From CAWCTB01 sp963798275 (GTDB lineage: Bacteria > Acidobacteriota > Terriglobia > Terriglobales > Acidobacteriaceae), in NCBI GenBank assembly GCA_963798275.1, contig CAWCTB010000001.1, forward strand, positions 1 through 64,000: DNA of 64,000 nucleotides, read 5' to 3'. A model generated the notes under the pieces. That model was not told the origin of the DNA. It ran no database searches and worked only from the letters and a program-made list of their open reading frames with translations. Shown piece by piece: positions 30,992-40,403 of the stretch. Position 1 is the stretch's first letter; each line of letters opens with the position of its first letter. A program made the position numbers and the translations under genes.

Positions 30992-31377
30992 GTGAGAAAC
31001 CATGAGGACCTGGAGGTGTGGAGGAGAGCGCATTCGCTAACGCTGCTTTTGTACAGTATGACCGAGCGCTTTCCTAAATCAGAGATGTTTGGGCTGACGA
31101 GCCAGATACGCCGTGCCAGCTAGCTCTATGGGAGCAAACCTGGCCGAGGGTTGTGGGCGTTGGAGCGACGCGGAGTTTGCCCGATTCGTGCAGTATCGCA
31201 ATGGGGTCAGCCAGCGAGTTGCAATATCATCTTTTGCTGGCAAAGGATTTGAAGTTACTGACTCTCGCCGAACATTCTGATGCTTTTGGCCAGCTGACTC
31301 GTGTGCGTCAAATGCTTACGGCCCTGTTGAAAACACTCACCGGAACGAGACGGACACCCACTGGCGCTCTTCCGTAA
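30992..31377 (+). CDS. Four-helix bundle protein (S23/23S rRNA-IVP family), two frame breaks
   Basis: GTG 30992 starts RNHEDLEVWRRAHSLTLLLY, the standard opening of the family. Breaks at ~31121 and ~31194 join MFGLTSQIRRAS, SSMGANLAEGCGRWSDAEFARFVQ and IAMGSASELQYHLLLAKDL, ending after LTRVRQMLTALLKTL. The joined length is 127 residues, as expected. These proteins are encoded within rRNA intervening sequences or as dispersed chromosomal genes and form pentameric helical bundles of unknown role. The first raw break creates an immediate TAG, so the gene could be a true pseudogene. The same-direction pattern across the window argues for sequence error instead. Confidence 0.65.
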
Positions 31378-31477
31378 TGGCCGAAAGCGAAGAGCGAGAG
31401 GCGAAGGGCCTGTTTGCCCACGGTCCCGTTCCATGCTAGCTTCATAACTAATTCCGCACTCATACATCGAGGCAACA

Positions 31478-34022
31478 TTGTCTAAAGGTTTAGTGATCGT
31501 CGAGTCGCCCACCAAAGCGAAGACGATTCAAAAATATCTCGGCACCGGCTACGAGGTGGAAGCCTCGTTCGGCCACATCAAAGATCTGCCCAAGAAGTCG
31601 TTGGGCGTGGATCTCGACAACGAGTTCTCCACCGAATACGTCGTCATTCCGGGCAAAGAGAAAGTAATCGCCAAGCTGAAGAAGCTGGCGAAGTCGGCCG
31701 ACGCCATCTATCTGGCGCCTGACCCGGACCGCGAAGGCGAAGCCATTGCGGCGCACCTGGCCGACGAGCTGGGCGGCGACGACTTCGCCGGCACCAAGAA
31801 GAAAAAGAAGTCAGCCATCAGCATCCAGCGGGTCACGTTCAACGAGATCACCAAGCGGGCGGTGCAGGATGCCTTCCAGCATCCTCGCGACATCGACCGC
31901 AACCTGGTGGACGCGCAGCAGACGCGGCGCGTGCTGGACCGGCTGGTGGGCTACCAGGTATCGCCGTCTGCTGTGGGACAAGGTCCGCCGCGGACTCTCC
32001 GCCGGACGTGTGCAGACCGTCGCGCTGCGCCTGATCGTGGAGCGCGAGCGCGACATCAAGGCGTTCGTCAAGGAAGAGTACTGGACGATCGACGCCGATC
32101 TGCAGGGCGCCAAGCCGCCGACGTTTAGCGCGCGGTTTGTCGGGATCGGTGACGAGAAGACGCCGATTCCCAACGGCGGAAGAGGCCGAAAAGCTGCGCG
32201 CCGCGCTGGAGAAGGCCGACTGGAACGTTCGCTCTGTGGAAAAGCGCGAACGCCGTCGCAGTCCGGCTGCGCCGTTTACCACCAGCAAGTTCCAACAGGA
32301 TGCCTCGCGCAAGCTGCGTTTCAGCGTGAAGCGCGCCATGATGATCGCCCAGCGGCTGTATGAAGGCGTCGATCTCGGCGACGAGGGCACGGTCGGTCTG
32401 ATCACCTACATGCGTACCGACTCGACCCGCGTTTCCAATGAAGCGCTGACCGAAGTGCGCGAGCTGATTGGGAAGGAATACGGCCCGCAGTTCCTGCCGG
32501 AGTCGCCCAACACCTACAAGTCGAAGAAGGACACGCAGGATGCGCACGAAGCCATCCGTCCGAGCTCGGCCATGCGCCATCCGGACGACGTGAAGCCGTA
32601 TCATCCAGGAGGACGAGTACAAGGTTTACAAGCTGATCTGGCAGCGCTTTGTGGCGTCGCAGATGAACCCGGCCGTCTTCGATCAGACGACGGTCGACAT
32701 CGACGCGAAGAACGGCGACGACATCTATCGCTTCCGGGTTACCGGCTCGGTGCTGAAGTTCGAGGGCTTCCTGAAGGTCTACGAAGAGGCGAAGGACAGC
32801 AAGGACGAGGAAGACGAGGCGCTGAAACACAAGCTGCCGGTGCTTACGGAAGGCCAGAAGCTCACGCTGAAGGGTCTCAGTCCGGAGCAGCATTTCACCG
32901 AACCGCCGCCACGTTTCAACGAGGCGTCACTGGTGAAGGAACTGGAAGAGCGGGGCATTGGGCGGCCTTCGACCTATGCCGCCATCATCAGCACGATTCA
33001 GGAGCGGCAATATGTGCAGAAGTTGGGCGGCAAGTTCGTCCCAACGGAGATTGGCTTCGTCGTCACCGACCTGCTGGTGGAGAACTTCAAGGACATCTTC
33101 GATTTTCAGTACACCGCGCGGCTGGAAGAGGAGCTCGACGAGATCGAAGACGGCAAGGAGCGCTGGACCGACGCGCTGGCCGAGTTCTACGGGAAGTTCG
33201 AGAAAGATCTCCATTACGCCGAAAAGCACATGGAGAACGTGAAGCGGATGGAGAAGGCCACCGACGAGAAGTGCGAGCGGTGCGGCTCTCCGCTGGTGAT
33301 TAAGTGGGGCAAGCACGGGTCGTTCTACGCCTGCAGCGCCTACGATAAGAACGACCCCAATAGCTGCACCTTCACCAAGGAAAATCCGATCGACCTGCCC
33401 GATCTCGATTCGGCCGACCTGCAGGAGACCACGCAGGAGGAGTATTGCGAGAACTGCGGGCGTCCCGATGGTGCTCAAGCGCGGGCGCTTCGGGCAGTTC
33501 ATGGCCTGTACCGGCTATCCGGACTGCAAGACCACCCGCCGCTTGGACCAGGGGAAGAAGATTCCCGATATCCCACTCGACGAAAAGTGTCCGCAGTGTG
33601 GCCGTAACCTGCTGCTGCGTCACGGGCGCTTTGGCGAGTTTGTCTCGTGCAGCGGCTATCCGGAGTGCAAGTGGGTGAAGCAGACCTACATCGGGGTGAA
33701 ATGTCCGGAGTGCAAGGACGGCGAGCTGGTGGAGAAGAAGGCCCGCCGGGGCAACATCTTCTACGGCTGCTCGAATTATCCCAAGTGCAGCTTCACCTCG
33801 GCGGCCAAGCCGGTGGCGGAGAAATGCCCCGACTGCGGCAGCCCGTACCTGCTGGAAAAGACCTTCAAGACCGGCGTGTTCCTGGTCTGCCCCAACAACA
33901 AGCGCACCGCGGATACGGACGAGCCCAAGCGTCGCGGCAAGAAGAAAGCGGAAGAGCCCGCGCCGGCGGTGAAGTGCGACTTCTCCAAGCAGATCGGGCC
34001 TGCGCCCGAAGCGGTGGCGTAG
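31478..34022 (+). CDS. topA: DNA topoisomerase I (four frame breaks)
   Basis: TTG 31478 starts SKGLVIVESPTKAKTIQKYLG (Toprim). Breaks near 31977, 32175, 32605 and 33474 each fall inside a conserved stretch and each restores the family sequence with one base removed: VSP/LLWDKVRRGLSAGR, IPN/AEEAEKLRAAL, KPYH/QEDEYKVYKLIWQRF, CGR/PMVLKRGRFGQF. The joined protein has 846 residues. DPDREGE provides the metal-binding acidic triad, and TYMRTDSTR carries the catalytic tyrosine. Five C-terminal CxxC zinc ribbons follow. It relaxes negative supercoils. topA is normally essential, which makes four real mutations unlikely. Confidence 0.9.
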
Positions 34023-34166
34023 CGGACAAATTAGTTCCTAACCGCTTTCTCTCCTATCCAGGGAAAATCGTTGCTTGAACGAAGCTATTTGAGTAAACTC
34101 ACCTGAGCAGTACTGCTACACCTAATGCGCGTGAGCTTCGATGCGCCTTAGCACAACGGAGGGAAT

Positions 34167-34697
34167 ATGCGGAGACTTGTTTTCCTGCTTCTGCTATTTA
34201 CGGCCGTCCTCGCCAATGCCAACACCTATAGCATTGTATTCACCGATTCTCCGGTGGGCGGTAATGTTGTCGGCAACGGCACCTTCAGCTTTACCGGCAG
34301 CCTCGGCGACGGGACATACTACCTAACCAGTCTGACAAGTTACAACATTGACTTCACGGTCGGCACTTCCACGTTCACAAATGCAGATATCAACACGTCC
34401 ATCCCGGACGTCCTGGTAGTCATCTACGGAGGTGGACTACAGTTCTACTTCGACAATGACGGAGTGTTTGGCTCGCACGGCGGCTCTCTCGATTTCGACA
34501 AGGCCGACGGCAGCTATCTTACGACTGAACCGAACTACTATGGACCGCCGCCGCTGGATCTGTATCAGGCCTTGGACAGCAGCGGAAACCTCTATTTCGG
34601 AATGTACGGAGTTCCTGTACCGGAGCCCTCTTCTCTGTTGCTGGTGGGCACCGGTTTGCTGGGGGCAATCAGCACCTTAAGGAAGAAGTTTCTTTAA
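34167..34697 (+). CDS. PEP-CTERM sorting-domain protein
   Basis: A 176-residue exported protein: signal peptide MRRLVFLLLLFTAVLANA, a beta-rich Gly/Ser/Thr body (SIVFTDSPVGGNVVGNGTFSF), and a C-terminal VPEPSSLLLVGTGLLGAI helix ending in TLRKKFL. This VPEP-helix-basic tail is the PEP-CTERM signal, cleaved by an exosortase before surface release or anchoring. No exosortase is in the window. The body is of unknown function. A rho-independent terminator follows. Confidence 0.85.
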   Translation: MRRLVFLLLLFTAVLANANTYSIVFTDSPVGGNVVGNGTFSFTGSLGDGTYYLTSLTSYNIDFTVGTSTFTNADINTSIPDVLVVIYGGGLQFYFDNDGVFGSHGGSLDFDKADGSYLTTEPNYYGPPPLDLYQALDSSGNLYFGMYGVPVPEPSSLLLVGTGLLGAISTLRKKFL

Positions 34698-34724
34698 TTA
34701 CCGCGAGTAAGGTTCCACACCTTG

Positions 34725-34748
34725 AGCCGCCTTACGGGGCGGCTTTTG
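34725..34748 (+). terminator. Rho-independent terminator after the PEP-CTERM gene
   Basis: AGCCGCC (34725-34731) and GGCGGCT (34738-34744) form a 7-bp GC-rich stem around a TTACGG loop, followed by TTTT. It lies 28 bp after the stop at 34697. Confidence 0.75.
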
Positions 34749-34800
34749 CTTGCCTCTTAGGCAGTCAAAGCATACGGGTGCCTGAGCCAGCGGCAGACTA

Positions 34801-35646
34801 TCAGCTCAGGTATTCTCGAATATAGGGATCTCTGCAGGAGAGCAGTTGGGTGGCCGTTCCTTCGAAGATAATCTTTCCGTCGCGCAAGATGAGGAACGTG
34901 GTGTGCACGTTCTGGGTCGATCCGTAAGGTAGAGGCACCATCTTGTTGAGCTGCGGGTCAAAGTAATGGCTGGCCATGGTGAAAGCATCCTGCAGGCGAT
35001 GCGTTACCAGCAGGGAACTGGTGCGGTACATGTCGCGTTGTTTCACCACGAGTTCGATAATGGTATTGGAGGTCACCGGATCCAGTCCGCCAGTGGGTGA
35101 GTCGTAGAGGACAACTTCAGGCTGGGTGATGGTCGCACGCGCGATGGCAACCCGGCGCCGCATACCTCCCGACAGCTCAGAGGGAAAGAGGCTGGCCGTG
35201 CGCTCCAGTTCCACGAAGCGCAAGGCCTCGAGCACGCGCTGGTGAATCTCGTCGGTGACTTCCCCGGTCTCTTCGATCAGCCGGTAAGCGACATTCTCCT
35301 CCACCGTAAGGGAATCAAACAGCGCGCTCTCCTGAAAGACCATGCCAATCTTGCGGCGGAGGTCGAAGAGCTCGTTCTCGCGCATCGAGGTGACATCATT
35401 GCCCAGCACGAGGATGCGGCCGGAGTCCGGCTTGATCAGGCCAAGCGCGAGTTTCAGGATGAGAGTCTTGCCGGTTCCGGCGGCGCCGAGCAGGACCTTA
35501 GTCTCGCCGCGGTGCAGGCGGAATGAGATGCCCTCCAGCACCGGGTGATCGAAGCCGATCTCCACGTTCTGGAACTCGACCACCTCGCCGTCGGGGCGGT
35601 CCCCCAAGGGTTGAGTCTGGCCGACAGGTGGTGCCAGGATCGCCAT
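34801..35646 (-). CDS. mlaF: Mla-type ABC transporter ATP-binding protein (MlaF-like)
   Basis: A 281-residue ABC ATPase with Walker A GAAGTGKT, the Q-loop in VFQESALFDSLTVEEN, signature LSGGMRRRVAIARA and Walker B VVLYDSPTGGLDP. The 'ALFDSLTV.ENVAY' stretch is typical of MlaF. MlaF with MlaE moves phospholipids between the inner membrane and the outer leaflet system. It directly follows mlaE on the same strand (3-nt gap), so they are co-translated. The C-terminal part (LPYGSTQNVHTTFLILRDGKIIFEGTATQLL) is normal. MlaD is not adjacent. Confidence 0.87.
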   Translation of the reverse strand: MAILAPPVGQTQPLGDRPDGEVVEFQNVEIGFDHPVLEGISFRLHRGETKVLLGAAGTGKTLILKLALGLIKPDSGRILVLGNDVTSMRENELFDLRRKIGMVFQESALFDSLTVEENVAYRLIEETGEVTDEIHQRVLEALRFVELERTASLFPSELSGGMRRRVAIARATITQPEVVLYDSPTGGLDPVTSNTIIELVVKQRDMYRTSSLLVTHRLQDAFTMASHYFDPQLNKMVPLPYGSTQNVHTTFLILRDGKIIFEGTATQLLSCRDPYIREYLS

Positions 35647-35649
35647 CCG

Positions 35650-36441
35650 CTATCGCTCGAACAGACCCATCAACAGCCGGGTAGCGAAGAAATCGCTCAC
35701 CAGGATCAAGACCGACGCGGCAACCACCGCCTGCGTGGTAGCGCGGCCGACGCCCTGTGTGCCGCCCTTGGCTGACAGGCCGTAGTAGCAGCCGATGCTG
35801 GCGATGATGAAGCCGAAAATCACCGGCTTGCACAGGCCCATGAAGACGTCTTCGAAATGCAATGCCTGGTAGGCGGTGGTCCAGTACTGGTTCGCATCGA
35901 GGCCCAGCAGCAGGTACGAGATGACGAAGCCGCCGGCCAGTCCCACGAGGTCGGAAATGATGCTCAGGAAGAACAGCATCACCACGCTGGCCACCATGCG
36001 CGGCGTAACCAGTTTCTTCGACGGATCGACTCCCATGGCGCGCATGGCGTCGATCTGCTCGGTCACCTTCATCGATCCCAGCTCGCTGGCCATGCCGCTG
36101 GAGTTGCGCCCGGCAACCATCAGCCCGGTCAGCACCGGCCCCAGCTCGCGCACCATTGACAGCGAAACCAGCTTGCCGGTCAGCGAAAGCGATCCGAACT
36201 GCTGCAACGTGGCCGAGGTCTGCAGGGCCAGCACCGCACCAGTGAAAAATCCGGTCAGGACGACGATGGGCAGCGAGCCCACACCGATCATATCCGCCTG
36301 CAGCAGGGTGTCCGCGAAGTATCGCGGATGCCCGAACAGATTGGTCAGTGACCGGGCCGCAAGCACCGAGTAGTCCTGCACCGCGGCGACCTTGTCTTTC
36401 ACGATCTCGGTCGGCGAGAAGATGGGAGCGCTGGAGGCCAT
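35650..36441 (-). CDS. mlaE: Mla-type ABC permease (MlaE-like)
   Basis: A 263-residue permease with the MlaE pattern: GSLPIVVLTGFFTGAVLALQ, VRELGPVLTGLMVAGRNSSGMASELGSMKVTEQIDAM, GVDPSKKLVTPRMVASVVMLFF and GRATTQAVVAASVLILVSDFF. It is the membrane core of the retrograde/anterograde lipid transporter with MlaF. The promoter is presumably in the short gap upstream; the divergent DUF gene starts at 36616. Confidence 0.88.
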   Translation of the reverse strand: MASSAPIFSPTEIVKDKVAAVQDYSVLAARSLTNLFGHPRYFADTLLQADMIGVGSLPIVVLTGFFTGAVLALQTSATLQQFGSLSLTGKLVSLSMVRELGPVLTGLMVAGRNSSGMASELGSMKVTEQIDAMRAMGVDPSKKLVTPRMVASVVMLFFLSIISDLVGLAGGFVISYLLLGLDANQYWTTAYQALHFEDVFMGLCKPVIFGFIIASIGCYYGLSAKGGTQGVGRATTQAVVAASVLILVSDFFATRLLMGLFER

Positions 36442-36615
36442 AGTAACCAGACCGAAAGTCTACCAGAGGATGGGAGCAGATTCGCCTCGACTGTGCGGAT
36501 GCCCGCACCAGCTTCGACAATTCGACAAGATGTGATTTCCCCACTTGGCTTGCGCGTTCCCGGTGGGTTACCATGCATTACCGGCAGGTGGTACAGGGAT
36601 TCAGGGAGTTCGGAT

Positions 36616-37011
36616 ATGGCCTTTCAGGTAGACCGCAGTCCATTCGATCCGGAGTCAGGGTTCGAGTATTACATCTGCTTCAAACCGGAGAGCCAGGTGG
36701 AGGGCGACGAAGTGCGTTCCCGCATCTCGCTCGAAATCGCCGTGTCGGTTACCGAGACTGGCGACATCGCCGATTTGAGTTTCATCCTGCCGAAGGCCTG
36801 CCGGAGCCCTTACGCGCTCTCGTTTCTCACCCGCGACCCCACGGTAACCTGTGTCGATAACCGCGTCTTCGTGTCCATTCCTGGCTTGAACGGCGATGCC
36901 GTGCTGGACGCTCCCGGCACGCTGGAACTCGACAGTGGCGGACGCGTGGTCGCCGTCGAGATCAATGGCTGTATCCCCCACACCACCACATTTCGTCCCG
37001 CTCGGGCGTAG
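36616..37011 (+). CDS. Conserved hypothetical protein
   Basis: 131 residues from ATG 36616 (MAFQVDRSPFDPESGFEYYICFKPE). It is soluble, with alternating beta-like segments: SLEIAVSVTETGDIADLSFILPKACRSPYALSF, then NRVFVSIPGLNGDAVLDAPGTLELDSGGRVVAVEI. No signal peptide, metal motif or recognised domain is seen. The 'TGDIADLSFILPK' and 'DSGGRVVAVEI' parts are loosely like DUF2283-type repeats, but I do not assign it. It precedes mobA on the same strand by 53 bp. Confidence 0.6.
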   Translation: MAFQVDRSPFDPESGFEYYICFKPESQVEGDEVRSRISLEIAVSVTETGDIADLSFILPKACRSPYALSFLTRDPTVTCVDNRVFVSIPGLNGDAVLDAPGTLELDSGGRVVAVEINGCIPHTTTFRPARA

Positions 37012-37064
37012 AGTGAGGCGCAGGCCCGGCTCGATGCTCTGGAACGCTCAGGTATGATTGCGGC

Positions 37065-37687
37065 GTGAAGGATGTTACGGCATTTGTTCTGGCGGGCGGG
37101 CGCAGTTCGCGCATGGGCTGCGATAAAGCCATGCTCCGCTTCGGCCCGGAAACTCTCCTGGAGCTCGCCTTGCGCAACGCGAAACAGGTGACTCCCGGCG
37201 GTGCATATCGTGGGACCGCGATCCGCATATGCCAGTTACGGTGAGGTGGTTGAGGACATCCATCCGAATTGCGGGCCGCTCAGCGGTATTCATGCCGCGC
37301 TGCGAACCACGGCCACCGACTTGAATCTCATCTTGTCTGTCGATATGCCCTTCCTGGAACCGGGCTTTCTGCGCTGGCTGCTGGAGAAAGCGCGCTCCGG
37401 CAAGGACCTTGCCGTCGTTCCGGAGGCGCTGGGCGGGATTCAGCCATTGTGTGCCGTCTATCGCCGCCCGTTGCTTGCCGTTGCCGAGCAGGCCTTGCAG
37501 TCAGGCGACTACAAGCTCGGGCACCTCTTCGCACTGGTTCCAACCGGCTACGTCGCGGAACAGGAGATTCGTGAACGCCGGTTTTTCTCCCGAACTGTTT
37601 CGAAATCTCAATACTCCGGAAGAGTTCAACGCCGCCATACAGCAGTCCAGTCGTCCATCTCGAGTCACCAGGAAGCGGACGGCATGA
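37065..37687 (+). CDS. mobA: Molybdenum cofactor guanylyltransferase MobA (two frame breaks)
   Basis: GTG 37065 starts KDVTAFVLAGGRSSRMGCDKAML, the nucleotidyltransferase signature. Breaks near 37200 and 37570 join to VHIVGPRSAYASYGEVVEDI, then GPLSGIHAALRTT and LSVDMPFLEPGF (metal-binding Asp), and end NAGFSPELFRNLNTPEEFNAA. The joined length is 206 residues, as usual. MobA attaches GMP to molybdopterin to make bis-MGD for oxidoreductases such as formate dehydrogenases, which are often selenoproteins. The stop overlaps the next ATG (ATGA). Confidence 0.85.
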
Positions 37688-38479
37688 ACGAACACCGGCC
37701 ATACATCGAGTTCCAGCGCGTCTCGAAGGCCTTTGGCAGCAAGGTGGTGCTGGATGACGTGAGCTTCGACGTGATGCCCGGCGAGACGGTCTGCATCCTG
37801 GGGCGAAGCGGCGTGGGAAAATCGGTTGCGCTCCATCACATCATGGGCTTTCTCAAGGCGGACAGCGGACGCGTCTGGGTGGCCTACGAAGACATCACTG
37901 ACTATCCCGAGCAGGAGTTGGAGCGCATCCGCAAGAAGGTCACCATGGTCTTTCAGAACGGGGCGCTCTTCGATTCGCTGACGGTCGGCGAGAACGTGGC
38001 GTTTCCCCTGCGCGAGCGCGGCGGGCTGGAAGAGGAACAGATTTACCAGATCGTCGACGGCCTGCTGGACATGGTGGGGGTGCGCGAATTTCGCGATCTG
38101 CTGCCCTCGGACCTCTCCACCGGGATGAAGCGGTCCGTTGCCATTGCGCGCGCCCTGGCCGCCCAGCCCGATGCCGTTCTCTACGACGAGCCCACTACGA
38201 TGGTTGACCCGCTGATGGCGCACCTGCTGGGCGATCTCATCAAGAAGCTGAAGAAACAGCTCAAGCTCACCAGCATCGTGGTCACCCACGACATGGCGCT
38301 TGGCCAAGAAGCTGGCCGACCGGCTGGTGTTTCTGCACGAAGCGCGCGTGATCTTCTTCGGAACCTTCGCGGAGATGGCCAAGTCGAACGAGCCGATTGT
38401 GCAGGAGTTCCTGGAACTCGACTCGCTCGACTTCGAGAAGGCGTTCGGGGCGCAACGCCCGCCGCACGCGCCCCATTAG
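37684..38479 (+). CDS. Second MlaF-like ABC ATPase (frame break)
   Basis: 264 residues after joining a break near 38302 (VVTHDMAL, then AKKLADRLVFLHEARVIFFG). Walker A is GRSGVGKS, with FQNGALFDSLTVGENVAFPL, signature LSTGMKRSVAIARAL and Walker B AVLYDEPTTMVDP. It resembles MlaF but diverges from the 34.8-kb copy (GVGKS versus GTGKT, TTMVDP versus TGGLDP), so it is a paralogue rather than a recent duplicate. The permease partner is not adjacent; the start overlaps mobA. It converges on ribE with only 7 bp between stops. Confidence 0.82.
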
Positions 38480-38486
38480 CCGGGCG

Positions 38487-39131
38487 TCAGAATCCCTGCG
38501 CGATCAGGCGATCGACGCTGAGCGCCGACGCCAGGTCTTCGCGCCTTGTCCACTTCTCCAGGTACTTCGCCACGATGTCGGTTTCGAGGTTGACCGGGTC
38601 GCCGGGCTTCAGCGACTTCAAATTGGTCATCTTGATGGTGTGCGGGATGATCGCGATGGTGAGCCGCAGCCCTTGCAGATCGGCCACGGTCAGGCTGATG
38701 CCTTCCACCGCGATGGAACCTTTAAACACGACATATTTCTCGAGGTCTTCGGGAATGTCGATCAGCAGCCAGAAGTCGTCAGCATTGGGAATCGGCTCCA
38801 AACCGGCGAGCCTTCCCGTGCCGTCGACGTGCCCCTGAACGATGTGTCCGCCCATGCGGGCATCGACTTTGAGAGGAAGCTCCAGGTTGATCTGCGCGCC
38901 TTCGGTAATGCGCGAGAACGAAGTTCGGGTCCAGGTCTCCCGCGCGAGATCGGCGCAGAAGGTTTCCTTCTTAATATCGAGCGCAGTGAGGCAGACTCCA
39001 CTGACTGCGACGCTGTTGCCCTCCTTCAGTTCCTTCGCGCTCAGGGGAGCATGAATGGTGATGCGGTGGTTGCCGCCTTTCTCGACAATGCTGGCGACGG
39101 TTCCAACTTCTTCAACCAGTCCGGTAAACAT
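38487..39131 (-). CDS. ribE: Riboflavin synthase alpha chain
   Basis: 214 residues starting with the hallmark MFTGLVEEVGTV. Two lumazine-binding repeats are visible: SVAVSGVCLTALDIKKETFCADLARETWTRTSF and SIAVEGISLTVADLQGLRLTIAIIPHT. GGHIVQGHVDGTG is the conserved inter-repeat segment. The enzyme dismutates two 6,7-dimethyl-8-ribityllumazines to riboflavin. It follows ribD on the same strand with a 36-bp gap. Other rib genes (ribBA, ribH) are outside the window. Confidence 0.92.
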   Translation of the reverse strand: MFTGLVEEVGTVASIVEKGGNHRITIHAPLSAKELKEGNSVAVSGVCLTALDIKKETFCADLARETWTRTSFSRITEGAQINLELPLKVDARMGGHIVQGHVDGTGRLAGLEPIPNADDFWLLIDIPEDLEKYVVFKGSIAVEGISLTVADLQGLRLTIAIIPHTIKMTNLKSLKPGDPVNLETDIVAKYLEKWTRREDLASALSVDRLIAQGF

Positions 39132-39167
39132 GATGACGCACCTCGTCGCCCCGGCTTGCGGAGCAGT

Positions 39168-40373
39168 TTATGAATCCTTGCTAGGAACGACCTCGATCGC
39201 CGCCTCTGCATACGGGTCGCGCAGGTATCCCTCGACCGCGAAGTCTTCTCCGAAGCGATGCAGCGTGAGCGCCTTGACATGGGCGGCCTCGCTCATGCGC
39301 TGGAACCCCGTGCCGAGTGCAAACGGGATGGAGCCTGTCCCGGCCAGAATCTTGGGCGCGTAAAAGAAATAAATCTTGTCCACAATGCCGGTGGACAGCG
39401 CAGCCCAGTTCACCATGGCGCCGCCTTCGATGATCAGGCTGGTGATTTCCTCTTCTCCCAGCTTCGCCATGACGCGCTCCAGGTCCGGCCGGCCATCCGA
39501 CGAGGGAACGCCGCTGGGGAAGGGGATGGTGCCGTCGGCCAGCGCCTGGAACATGGGAACCTGCTCGACGCGTACCCCGCGCGATTCCAGTTCCTGCCGC
39601 TTATGCTCCTCGGCAAAACAGCAAAAGACCAGCACATCTTCGCGCGCCGTCCTTACCACGCGGGAGTCGAGGGGCAAACGCAAGCCTGAGTCGAGAATCA
39701 CGCGTAACAATGGCCGCCGTCGCGGCAAGCCGGTGCGGTCCGTCAGGAGGGGATCGTCGGCGATGATGGTGCCGACGCCCACCATGATGGCGTCGCTGGC
39801 GTGCCGCATTTCGTGAACATGCGCACGCGCGGTTTCGCTGGTGATCCAGCCTCCGCTGGCGGCGATCACGCTGGGCGCCGCGCCCTCACCGGGGGGAGGG
39901 GCGATCTTGCCGTCCAGCGTCATCGCCGTTTTCAGCGTCACGAACGGTGTCTTGTAGCGAATATATTTTGCGAAGGCCTCATTCAGCTTGCGCGCCTCCG
40001 CTTCCAGCACGTCCTCGACCACCTCGACGCCGGCGGCGCGTAGCTTGGCAAAACCCTGGCCGCTGACCAGCGGATTGGGATCGCGCATCGCTGCGACGAC
40101 GCGCTTTACGCCCGCGGTGATTAACGCGTCTGTGCAAGGCGCAGTCCTGCCGTGGTGCGAACAGGGTTCGAGATTGAGGTAGAGTGTGGCGTCGCGGGCA
40201 AGCTCTCCAGCCTCCTCCAGCGCAAGGATCTCGGCATGTTTGCGGCCGTCGTAGGTGTGAAAGCCCTGGCCGATGATTTGCCCGTCCGGCGACACCAGCA
40301 GCGCACCCACACAAGGATTGGGCGACGCCAGGCCGACGCCGCGCGCCGCCAGCTCCAGAACTTGTTGCATCAA
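39168..40373 (-). CDS. ribD: Bifunctional deaminase/reductase of riboflavin synthesis
   Basis: 401 residues. The N-terminal deaminase has HAEILALEEAG and NLEPCSHHGRTAPCTDALI (zinc HAE and PCxxxGxxxxC). The C-terminal reductase has FVTLKTAMTLDGKIA, ITSETARAHVHEMRHASDAIMVGVGT and LIIEGGAMVNWAAL. It deaminates the pyrimidine and reduces the ribosyl chain using NADPH. The order ribD-ribE indicates an operon. ftsY lies upstream on the same strand, 30 bp away. Confidence 0.93.
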   Translation of the reverse strand: MMQQVLELAARGVGLASPNPCVGALLVSPDGQIIGQGFHTYDGRKHAEILALEEAGELARDATLYLNLEPCSHHGRTAPCTDALITAGVKRVVAAMRDPNPLVSGQGFAKLRAAGVEVVEDVLEAEARKLNEAFAKYIRYKTPFVTLKTAMTLDGKIAPPPGEGAAPSVIAASGGWITSETARAHVHEMRHASDAIMVGVGTIIADDPLLTDRTGLPRRRPLLRVILDSGLRLPLDSRVVRTAREDVLVFCCFAEEHKRQELESRGVRVEQVPMFQALADGTIPFPSGVPSSDGRPDLERVMAKLGEEEITSLIIEGGAMVNWAALSTGIVDKIYFFYAPKILAGTGSIPFALGTGFQRMSEAAHVKALTLHRFGEDFAVEGYLRDPYAEAAIEVVPSKDS

Positions 40374-40403
40374 CTGCGCGTCACTGGGGATGGGAAGCCA
40401 TGT

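Noticed and set aside
31478..34022. Programmed +1 frameshifting in topA
   Set aside because: Four junctions have different sequences and no slippery codon, stop codon or stimulatory structure in common; an error explanation is simpler.
34725..34748. Riboswitch downstream of the PEP-CTERM gene
   Set aside because: The structure is a simple stem followed by T residues; it is a terminator.
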